The position numbers were made by a program, and so were the translations under genes. A stretch of DNA of 5,216 nucleotides, taken from the NCBI GenBank assembly GCA_030754805.1, contig JASLZO010000092.1, positions 1 to 5,216 of the forward strand. Reading direction: 5' to 3'. How positions within the stretch are numbered: the stretch's first letter is position 1; each line of letters opens with the position of its first letter. This document shows positions 1 through 5,216 of this stretch, piece by piece. The notes under the pieces are model-generated. The model saw only the letters and a list, made by a program, of their open reading frames with translations. It ran no database searches and was not told the origin of the DNA. This DNA comes from Dehalococcoidia bacterium (GTDB lineage: Bacteria > Chloroflexota > Dehalococcoidia > UBA6926).

Positions 1-1021
1 TTACCGCGGTCCGCATCCCCAGGTTTTCGCAGAGCCGTGCGGTCTGCCCCATATCGGCGTGAGGCGCGCCCCCGCCATATTTCGTTAGGACGACCGCGTC
101 GGCCTTCAACGTCCACTTCGCGAGGTTCGCGGCCATCATGCAGTTCCGTTCCCGATCGTCCTCGTCCGATGCGGCCACAACTGCCATGGTCCCTGCGAAA
201 GTGATCTCCCCGGCCTGGTGTCGTCCGTAAAGCTCCAGGATCATGGGGTGGTTCTGATGGAAGTAGGTCTCCTCAGGGTGATTGTTCCAGTACGAAAGAG
301 CGACCGCACCATCGAGCCACTCGTTCGGGTGCAACATGATTGGCATCGCTCCAACGAGGTCGCTCCCGTACACGATGTGGTCACCGCGCTCGATCATGTG
401 TTGGTGCCCATGCACCTGTCCGATGAACGCAACCCGAAGCCGGTCCCCAGACTCACTGAGTCTGGAAGCGCCGTTTTCGAGGTCGAACGACTCGACGGTC
501 GAAGCTACCTTGCCCTTCGTCGCGGTCTCAGCGAGGTACGTCGCGGCCCGGAGGCCCGCGGTTTTCAGCGCGTTCATCGTCGACGCGCGCGACTCATTCG
601 TGTCAACGTGCGGCGTGATTACCAGGTGATTCAACGTCGCGTACGGGCTGGCATCCGTGGCATCGCCGGTCATCACCAGCACCTTCCCGCCAGCCATGCT
701 TTCTTCGTCGAGCGTCGTTACCGCGGTACCTCGCAGCACGTTCGTGGTCCCATCCCCCGTCGGCGCATACGGCCCTAGGATCCCCGGAAAATTGCTTGCG
801 CCTTCGACCCTGGCCCGCGGTTCGATGATGTCGAATATGAATCCGGCCATGGAAGATTCGCCAGGCCGTGCGATATCAACATCCACCCCTCGGATGCGTG
901 AATCAACCGACAGCACGTCCTGCAGTTCGGTTAAGTCGATGAACAGCCGGGAGCCCTCGAGTTCGAGTCGCTCACCAAACTGAACATCCGTGACCGGGAA
1001 TACCGCCAATTCCAGACGCAC
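1..1021 (-). CDS. GrdE-like protein (glycine/sarcosine/betaine reductase component B precursor family), 3' end cut by window edge, lacking the pyruvoyl cysteine
   Basis: An uninterrupted reading frame of 340 codons runs off the left edge; GrdE proteins are about 430 residues, so roughly 90 are missing. The GTG at 1021 is the only sensible start, because an in-frame TGA lies two codons upstream and a good ribosome binding site precedes it. GrdE hallmarks, recalled from clostridial proteins, appear in order: MRLEL-type N-terminus with DVQFG, IARPGES (50-56), IIEPR (65-69), HPNE (231-234), LDGA (236-239), TY-x-HQN (252-257), LYGRH, and GGGAPHAD (316-323). In true GrdE, a cysteine just after the LDGA-like motif is cleaved into two chains and becomes a pyruvoyl group that binds the amine substrate. 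Here residues 240-251 contain no cysteine; the only visible ones are C294 and C331. Histidines cluster at 204, 206, 208, 215, 231, 248, 255 and 258. Family membership is well supported. The substrate is unknown and reductase activity is doubtful. It is probably cytoplasmic, with no signal peptide or membrane segment seen. Confidence 0.88.
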   Translation of the reverse strand, partial: MRLELAVFPVTDVQFGERLELEGSRLFIDLTELQDVLSVDSRIRGVDVDIARPGESSMAGFIFDIIEPRARVEGASNFPGILGPYAPTGDGTTNVLRGTAVTTLDEESMAGGKVLVMTGDATDASPYATLNHLVITPHVDTNESRASTMNALKTAGLRAATYLAETATKGKVASTVESFDLENGASRLSESGDRLRVAFIGQVHGHQHMIERGDHIVYGSDLVGAMPIMLHPNEWLDGAVALSYWNNHPEETYFHQNHPMILELYGRHQAGEITFAGTMAVVAASDEDDRERNCMMAANLAKWTLKADAVVLTKYGGGAPHADMGQTARLCENLGMRTAV

Positions 1022-1024
1022 GAT

Positions 1025-1032
1025 TCACCCCC
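1025..1032 (-). promoter_or_regulatory. Ribosome binding site of the GrdE-like gene
   Basis: On the minus strand GGGGGTGA differs by one base from the full anti-Shine-Dalgarno complement GGAGGTGA. Its last base is three bases from the GTG start, which puts the G-run about six bases away. The TGA within it is the in-frame stop that excludes any longer GrdE-like protein. It lies only five bases beyond the base of the upstream inverted repeat, so folding of that repeat could affect access to it. Confidence 0.65.
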
Positions 1033-1037
1033 AAACA

Positions 1038-1129
1038 GCCGTCAAGGCGGCCCATTCTGTCCCCCGGGTCACAGATGGGGCCCCTAAATCAGAATGGGAG
1101 GCTTTATGTTGCTCCTCAGCCTTGACGGC
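1038..1129. repeat. 92-bp nested inverted repeat between the VOC gene and the GrdE-like gene
   Basis: Two perfect inverted-repeat pairs are nested. The outer arms are GCCGTCAAGGC (1038-1048) and GCCTTGACGGC (1119-1129), 11 bp each. The inner arms are CCCATTCTG (1051-1059) and CAGAATGGG (1090-1098), 9 bp each. The spacers between outer and inner arms are unequal, 2 bp on one side and 20 bp on the other. The centre holds the palindromes CCCGGG (1063-1068) and GGGGCCCC (1077-1084). Transcribed on the minus strand, this would form a long stem with a side bulge, ending 16 bases before the GTG of the GrdE-like gene. No run of U follows it on either strand, so it is a poor intrinsic terminator. A regulatory leader, an RNA-processing site or a relic of a small repeat element are all possible. 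Confidence 0.75.
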
Positions 1130-1142
1130 CCCCGAAGCGGGG
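1130..1142 (-). terminator. Short GC hairpin after the VOC gene (weak terminator candidate)
   Basis: A perfect 5-bp stem, CCCCG and CGGGG with a three-base loop, lies 22 bases after the stop of the VOC gene and abuts the larger inverted repeat. It lacks the following U-run of an intrinsic terminator, so at most it would protect the mRNA 3' end or add to the neighbouring structure. Confidence 0.2.
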
Positions 1143-1164
1143 ATCGTGCTGGCGTTCTTCGCGA

Positions 1165-2094
1165 CTAGAAACGCCACCCTCGCCCGGAGAGGTCAACAAC
1201 TGAGCTTTTGTCCCTTCTCAGCTCGATCAGGATACCCGCGGAACTCTTGGGGTGGACCCATGCCTCTTCGTCAGTCGGAGCGCCAATTAACCGCATGCCA
1301 CGCGATTGAAGTTGCTCCGCCGCCGATTTCACGTCTCGCGTTCCTAGCGCAATATGGTGCATCGTCCCGCCAGCTCGAGCGCCGTATTTCTCCAGAAACT
1401 TAGCCGTCCCACTCGTTCCATCGTTTGGTTGAATGCATTCGATTTCACCATCACCAATGGGTATATCCAAGATGGAAACGTTATCCGTGTCATCTTGTCG
1501 TCCCTTGCCGATCGGAGACCGGAGCGTGTCGACGCGGAGCCCGATGGTATTGCACCAAAACTCTCTCGCGCGCTCCAAGTCCGTTGTTACGACACCGAGG
1601 TGATGGAGGCTGGTAAAGATACCCTCTCCCTGGCTACTGTCTCCAACTCGATGATTGTCGGTCGGCCATATTTCGAACAGGATTCCCAGACAATCTCGCG
1701 GATGAAAGAACGCAACCGTTTTCCAAGGTTCCCCGGACTCGAGTTGCTCCGGTGACGCCGCGATCTGCGTCAGCCCGGACGCCCGGAGATGTGCAACATC
1801 ATCCGCAACATTCGTCGTATGGAGACAGATGTGGTGAAGCGCACCAACCCCACCGCGCCCTTCAACGAAACGATGAACGCCACTTCCAGGTGCCGCCGCG
1901 GCGTTCAACTCCAGCTCAGAATTTCCGATCGGAATATCAAGGATGTCAGTTGGATCCGCACCTCGCTGCTGACGACCCCCCGGATACGGAGATCGCGTCA
2001 TATCTACCCGCAGTCCAAGCGCGTCCGCGAAGATTCCCTTGGCGGCATCCAGATCGGCAACGGCGAGTCCCGCGTGGTGGATCCGGTCGAACAT
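1165..2094 (-). CDS. Tandem two-domain VOC protein, methylmalonyl-CoA epimerase-like in both halves
   Basis: The product has 309 residues and consists of two vicinal-oxygen-chelate (glyoxalase-fold) domains, about residues 3-145 and 160-293, each resembling a complete methylmalonyl-CoA epimerase. Features shared with that family are the opening HHxG, the block ILDIPIG (51-57 and 208-214), the HHI motif, the FxHP or VHP motif, and the closing hydrophobic-Glu strand. Probable metal ligands are H7, E62, H88 and E141 in domain 1, and H165, E219, H247 and E291 in domain 2. The ATG at 2094 was chosen because GGGAGG sits six bases before it and family homology begins immediately after. A 19-residue longer reading from 2151 is possible but adds a non-homologous tail. 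A metal-dependent epimerase, lyase or dioxygenase role in the cytoplasm is plausible; epimerases proper are about 140 residues and work as homodimers, so a fused pair is a different form. The substrate is not determinable. It follows nuoN by 72 bp and may share its transcript. Confidence 0.88.
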   Translation of the reverse strand: MFDRIHHAGLAVADLDAAKGIFADALGLRVDMTRSPYPGGRQQRGADPTDILDIPIGNSELELNAAAAPGSGVHRFVEGRGGVGALHHICLHTTNVADDVAHLRASGLTQIAASPEQLESGEPWKTVAFFHPRDCLGILFEIWPTDNHRVGDSSQGEGIFTSLHHLGVVTTDLERAREFWCNTIGLRVDTLRSPIGKGRQDDTDNVSILDIPIGDGEIECIQPNDGTSGTAKFLEKYGARAGGTMHHIALGTRDVKSAAEQLQSRGMRLIGAPTDEEAWVHPKSSAGILIELRRDKSSVVDLSGRGWRF

Positions 2095-2166
2095 GAAAAG
2101 CCTCCCAGTCGAATTGTTCTGACGTGAAAACGTGGGTTCAGGATAAGGCAACCCCGACCAGTGTTG
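2095..2166 (-). other. 72-bp gap between nuoN and the VOC gene
   Basis: This gap separates the end of the complex I genes from the accessory genes. Apart from the ribosome binding site at 2101-2106, only a weak dyad around ACGTTTTCACGT is visible. There is no hairpin with a U-run and no convincing -35/-10 pair, so read-through from the nuo operon is possible but a separate promoter is not excluded. Confidence 0.4.
2101..2106 (-). promoter_or_regulatory. Ribosome binding site deciding the VOC gene start
   Basis: GGGAGG on the minus strand lies six bases before the ATG at 2094, an ideal spacing. It falls inside the longer possible reading frame from 2151, which argues for the internal ATG as the true start. 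Confidence 0.7.
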
Positions 2167-3702
2167 CTACGGCGCGATCGATATCGCCGCCTCGGAGGCC
2201 CGGTTGATCACCCACGGCGGCAGGATGCCCATCAAAATCACTCCCGCGGCAGTCGCAGCCAGCGAAGCCCGGAGTGCCATGGAAGGTCGAGGCGAAGGTT
2301 CTCGGTCCTGATTAGCCGCCGTCGGCGGCTCGGCCACGAACATCGAGCGAACAGGACGCAGGTAGTAGTAGGCGGATACGAAGCTATTCAGCACCCCTGC
2401 GAGAGCAAGCACCCACAACCCGTTCTCTACCGCCCCGAAGAAGATGTAGATCTTGCCGACAAAGATCGCAGTCGGTGGCAGGCCAGTGAGCGAAACCAGG
2501 CAAAGGGTTAGGACCAAGGCCATGAAGGGCTCCCGCCGACCAAGCCCGGCGAGGTCGCCTATGGTCTCACCTCCAGCCCGATTCGCGAGACCGATGATCG
2601 CGATGAACGCGCCGAGGTTCGTGACCGCGTAGGCAGCCAGGTAAAACAACACCCCGCTTAGCGCGAGTTCGAAACCGCCTTCACCGCCACCGGTAAACGC
2701 GGCGACGCCGATGAGCAGGTACCCTGCCTGCGCGATCGTGCTGTACCCGAGCAGTCGCTTCAGGTTCGTCTGCGCGATTGCAACGATATTCCCAACTGTC
2801 ATCGAGGCGACGGCAAGAACACCGATCAGAACCGACCAGTTCAACCACTCAAGCCCAGCCTCGCCGAACACGATGGAAAACACGCGGATCAACACAGCGA
2901 ATCCCGCGGCTTTCGAGGCGACAGACAACAACGCGGCAACCGGAGTCGGGCCACCTTCGTAGACGTCTGGTACCCACATCTGAAACGGGACGCTGGAGAT
3001 CTTGAACCCGAACCCGGCCAGCAGCAACACGGCTGCCATCACCAGGACCAGGCCTTCGCCAAAGGCTCCCGCATCGATGATCGACGCGACGTGTTGGCCG
3101 ATCCCTTCCAGGAACGTCGTCCCGGACAGGCCGAACAAAAATGCCATTCCGTACAACATGACGGCCGTGCTGATCGCTCCGATCACCAGGAACTTCAGAC
3201 CCGCCTCTGTCGAGCGCCCATCCTTTAGCAGCGCGGTCAGCGCGATGAACGCGAAGGTCTGGACCTCGAGTGCCAGGAAGATCGTCATCAATTCCTGGGC
3301 CGATACGATCAACATCATCCCGGTCGCGGCTAGGAGGATCAGCGCGTAGTACTCACCCTGCCAACGCTCCAGTTTTCGCACGTAGTCATGCGATGCCAGA
3401 ACAACCAGGAAGACCGCGCCGAGGATGATCAGCTTGAAGAAGATGCCAAAGGTGTCCACGACAACGATCGCGTCATTGGGGTTGCCAAGAGGGCTGGTGA
3501 ATGAGACGGCGCCGCCGATGCTCCAGAGCGCGATCGCCGAAACCGCCGCCAGGGCGACCCCCGCGCCGGCGATGAGCGGAAGCAGTCGTTTGTCCGTCAC
3601 GACCAGGTCCGCAAGGACGATCACAACCGCGGCCAGTCCGATGATCGCCTCCGGCCCCAGGTGTGCCAGGTCGATTCCAAGGGTGTTGGCGTCGATGCGC
3701 AT
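2167..3702 (-). CDS. nuoN: NADH-quinone oxidoreductase subunit N (complex I, antiporter-like proton pump)
   Basis: This is a 511-residue, very hydrophobic protein with about 14 predicted membrane helices, in the usual NuoN length range. NuoN is one of three Mrp-antiporter-like subunits that move protons across the cytoplasmic membrane as electrons pass from NADH to quinone. Key residues by comparison with E. coli NuoN are E146 in LALEVQT (the TM5 glutamate), K234 in GFKISSVPFQMWVPD, K264 in VASKAAGF (TM8), and K417 in FVGKIYIF (TM12). The motif PFQMWVPDVYEGGPTP (239-254) is diagnostic of NuoN against NuoM and NuoL, which have a WLPDAH-type motif. The loop LKRLLGYSTIAQAGY (314-328) is also typical. 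The ATG overlaps the nuoM stop by one base (TGATG), with only a weak GGTGGT before it, which suggests translational coupling to nuoM. nuoN is normally the last gene of bacterial nuo operons, and no further nuo gene follows here. No defects were seen. Confidence 0.97.
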   Translation of the reverse strand: MRIDANTLGIDLAHLGPEAIIGLAAVVIVLADLVVTDKRLLPLIAGAGVALAAVSAIALWSIGGAVSFTSPLGNPNDAIVVVDTFGIFFKLIILGAVFLVVLASHDYVRKLERWQGEYYALILLAATGMMLIVSAQELMTIFLALEVQTFAFIALTALLKDGRSTEAGLKFLVIGAISTAVMLYGMAFLFGLSGTTFLEGIGQHVASIIDAGAFGEGLVLVMAAVLLLAGFGFKISSVPFQMWVPDVYEGGPTPVAALLSVASKAAGFAVLIRVFSIVFGEAGLEWLNWSVLIGVLAVASMTVGNIVAIAQTNLKRLLGYSTIAQAGYLLIGVAAFTGGGEGGFELALSGVLFYLAAYAVTNLGAFIAIIGLANRAGGETIGDLAGLGRREPFMALVLTLCLVSLTGLPPTAIFVGKIYIFFGAVENGLWVLALAGVLNSFVSAYYYLRPVRSMFVAEPPTAANQDREPSPRPSMALRASLAATAAGVILMGILPPWVINRASEAAISIAP

Positions 3703-5192
3703 CAGCTACCACCGACGATCAATCGAACCGCGGGCTGGAAGATGTCGATCAAGAGGGCCGGATACACACCGATGATGACGATGGGCGCGATCAGCAACGC
3801 CATGGCCGCACCGTCAACGATCGACGCGTCGCCAAGGTTGGAGAATCGACCCTTGTCCGGCCCGAACAGCACGCGCTCGACGGTCCACAGGATGTACCCG
3901 GCCGTCAGGACGATCCCGAATGCGGCCAGCGCGGTCGCGAGCGGCTGCGTTCCATAGGTCCCAAGGAAGATGATCAACTCGGCCGCGAAACCACTCAACA
4001 GCGGAAGCCCAAGGCTCGCGAGGCCCGCGACAATCGTGACGGACGCTATGACGGGCATATTCTTCGCCAGCCCACCCAGATCAGGGATCCATCGCGTGTG
4101 GGCCTTGTCGTACATCAGGCCGACGACAAGGAACAGGAGCCCCGTGATGGTCCCATGAGCAAACATCTGCACCGCTGCACCGGTCACCCCAACGACTCCC
4201 AACGATGCGACCCCGAGCAGCACGAGCCCCATGTGGCTAACGCTCGAGTACGCGATCAGCCGTTTCAAGTCGTTCTGCCGGAACACCACCGCCGCGCCGT
4301 ACAGGACGTTGACGACGGCCAGGACGACCAGGATCGGAGCCCACCTTTCCGCGGCCTCGGGGAAGAACCCAAGGTTCAAGCGGGTCAGCCCGTAGCCGCC
4401 CATCTTCAAAAGCACCCCGGCCAGGAGGACGCTTACCGCGGTCGGAGCGTCCGTGTGGGCGTCGGGCAGCCACGTATGCAGCGGCCAGACCGGCAGCTTG
4501 ATCGCGAACGCCAAGAAGAAGAAGAAGAACACGGCGTTCAGCGTGAGGAACTTGGGGCCGATCTCACCTGCTTGCCCCATCAGGGTTAAGGCTTCCATAT
4601 CGAACGTCCCGGCCGAAGCCCGAAGGACGAGGACTCCGACAAGCATGAAGGCGCTACCGAACAGCGTGTAAAGGACGAACTTCATCGCCGAGTGGTCCTT
4701 ATTCCCGGTACCCCAGACCGAGATCAAGAAGTACATCGGGATCAGTTCCACTTCCCAGAAGAGGAAGAAGAGCAACAGGTCCCGAGCCGCGAATACCCCA
4801 AGCACCCCCGTGAGCAGGAGCAGCAGCCAGACGTGGTACTCGCGGACCCGTGTCGTCACGTGCCAGGAACCAAGAACGGCAACCAGCCCCAACAATCCCG
4901 TCAGCACCACCATCGGGAGGCTCAACCCGTCCAATGCCAGGCTGTACACGGCGTTCACGCCGGGGATCCACGCGTTCGTGTCATATGCGCCGAGTCGTTC
5001 TCCGATCGAGCTGGCATCGGCGCTCGACATGAAATACCAGGCAAACATCCCGAGGGCGAGGTCGGCGACCATGACCCCGGCCGCGGTGATTCGTACGGCT
5101 CGGGCGTTCGATCCGAATAGCGCGATCATCACCGCCCCGGCGGCTGGGAGGAATACGAGAGCGGTGAGCAGTCCGTTGGAGGGTTCGGTCAA
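3702..5192 (-). CDS. nuoM: NADH-quinone oxidoreductase subunit M (complex I, antiporter-like proton pump)
   Basis: This 496-residue membrane protein with about 14 helices is close to the usual NuoM length. It forms one of the proton channels of complex I in the cytoplasmic membrane, between NuoL and NuoN. Conserved functional residues, by comparison with E. coli NuoM, are E147 in FWEVELIPMYFLI (TM5), K232 and H239 in IKLPVWPLHTWLPDAHTDAP, K263 in LLKMGGYG (TM8), H320 and H345, and E405 in SGFAAELIIF (TM12). The start is a TTG at 5192: an in-frame TAG lies two codons upstream, GGAGG sits ten bases before it, and the resulting N-terminus (LLTALVFLPAAGA) matches the family's first helix. A later ATG at residue 22 would remove part of that helix. 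The stop overlaps the nuoN start by one base. Five consecutive phenylalanines (222-226), all encoded by TTC, precede the channel lysine. The gene appears intact. Confidence 0.97.
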   Translation of the reverse strand: MTEPSNGLLTALVFLPAAGAVMIALFGSNARAVRITAAGVMVADLALGMFAWYFMSSADASSIGERLGAYDTNAWIPGVNAVYSLALDGLSLPMVVLTGLLGLVAVLGSWHVTTRVREYHVWLLLLLTGVLGVFAARDLLLFFLFWEVELIPMYFLISVWGTGNKDHSAMKFVLYTLFGSAFMLVGVLVLRASAGTFDMEALTLMGQAGEIGPKFLTLNAVFFFFFLAFAIKLPVWPLHTWLPDAHTDAPTAVSVLLAGVLLKMGGYGLTRLNLGFFPEAAERWAPILVVLAVVNVLYGAAVVFRQNDLKRLIAYSSVSHMGLVLLGVASLGVVGVTGAAVQMFAHGTITGLLFLVVGLMYDKAHTRWIPDLGGLAKNMPVIASVTIVAGLASLGLPLLSGFAAELIIFLGTYGTQPLATALAAFGIVLTAGYILWTVERVLFGPDKGRFSNLGDASIVDGAAMALLIAPIVIIGVYPALLIDIFQPAVRLIVGGS

Positions 5193-5198
5193 GGGTCC

Positions 5199-5216
5199 CT
5201 ACCCTCCCCAGACCGC
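5199..5216 (-). CDS. Possible 3' end of the preceding gene (nuoL expected from operon order)
   Basis: Five codons reading A-V-W-G-G followed by TAG end six bases before the nuoM start. In bacterial nuo operons nuoL directly precedes nuoM with little or no gap, so this is where its end should fall. The fragment is far too short to identify by sequence; the call rests only on gene order and the presence of a stop codon. Confidence 0.3.
   Translation of the reverse strand, partial: AVWGG
5202..5209 (-). promoter_or_regulatory. Ribosome binding site of nuoM
   Basis: GGGGAGGG on the minus strand contains GGAGG ten bases before the TTG start at 5192. The spacing is slightly long but acceptable. 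It supports TTG as the initiator and lies inside the last codons of the preceding reading frame. Confidence 0.55.

Noticed and set aside
1..3. TTA at the very left edge looks like a TAA stop for the minus-strand gene.
   Set aside because: It is out of frame: the GrdE-like frame has codons at 2-4, 5-7 and so on, so the gene continues past the edge. The protein would also be about 90 residues short.
218..778. Plus-strand open frame of 186 codons opposite the GrdE-like gene.
   Set aside because: The minus-strand reading is clearly homologous to GrdE along the same span; the plus frame is an arginine-rich shadow.
1025..1027. In-frame TGA just upstream of the GrdE-like GTG, considered as a possible selenocysteine codon because the glycine reductase system contains selenoproteins.
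   Set aside because: GrdE itself is not a selenoprotein, homology begins right at the GTG, and the TGA lies within the ribosome binding site.
1038..1129. The inverted repeat as a MITE-like mobile element with 11-bp terminal repeats.
   Set aside because: No flanking direct duplication is visible, and the second pair of arms fits an RNA or protein-binding structure better; other genomic copies would be needed to revive this.
2095..2151. A 19-residue N-terminal extension of the VOC protein from an upstream ATG.
   Set aside because: It is not VOC-like, it would place the strong GGGAGG site inside the gene, and the domain starts exactly at the internal ATG.
3663..4589. A long plus-strand open frame of 308 codons.
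   Set aside because: It lies antisense to nuoM, is highly charged and low in complexity, and resembles no family I know; the GC-rich coding strand opposite explains it.
1..5216. CRISPR arrays, tRNA or rRNA genes, insertion sequences, or defence genes.
   Set aside because: No spaced direct repeats, cloverleaf sequences or transposase reading frames were seen; almost all of the window is explained by four minus-strand genes.

Overview
The window is a GC-rich bacterial stretch in which every supported gene lies on the minus strand, so transcription runs from high to low coordinates. In that order it holds nuoM (5192-3702), nuoN (3702-2167), a two-domain VOC-superfamily protein resembling methylmalonyl-CoA epimerase (2094-1165), a 143-bp structured intergenic region, and the first 340 codons of a gene related to GrdE, the component B precursor of glycine/sarcosine/betaine reductase (1021 to beyond the left edge). 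Coding density, high GC and use of GTG/TTG starts fit a free-living bacterium. The linkage of a complex I operon end to GrdE-like and VOC genes would suit Chloroflexota or Actinobacteriota, but that assignment is a guess from gene content, not a demonstrated affiliation.

Region 5216-2167 is the distal end of a NADH:quinone oxidoreductase (complex I) operon. NuoM and NuoN are antiporter-like proton-pumping membrane subunits. Both retain the glutamate and lysine residues needed for proton translocation, and their genes overlap by one base (TGATG). The last few codons of a preceding gene, probably nuoL by operon order, may be present at the right edge.

Region 2166-1 has a different theme. After a 72-bp gap with a strong ribosome binding site comes a tandem VOC protein in which both halves keep a full His/Glu/His/Glu metal-ligand set. 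It is followed by a 92-bp nested inverted repeat that ends just before the ribosome binding site of the GrdE-like gene. That gene has no identifiable ORF start other than a GTG.

The most interesting point is the GrdE-like protein. It aligns well by eye with clostridial GrdE over its whole visible length, but the cysteine that is cleaved to form the essential pyruvoyl group is missing, and the surrounding segment is rich in histidines. It is therefore unlikely to be a conventional glycine or betaine reductase subunit. Its reaction, and that of the neighbouring VOC enzyme, cannot be told from this sequence.
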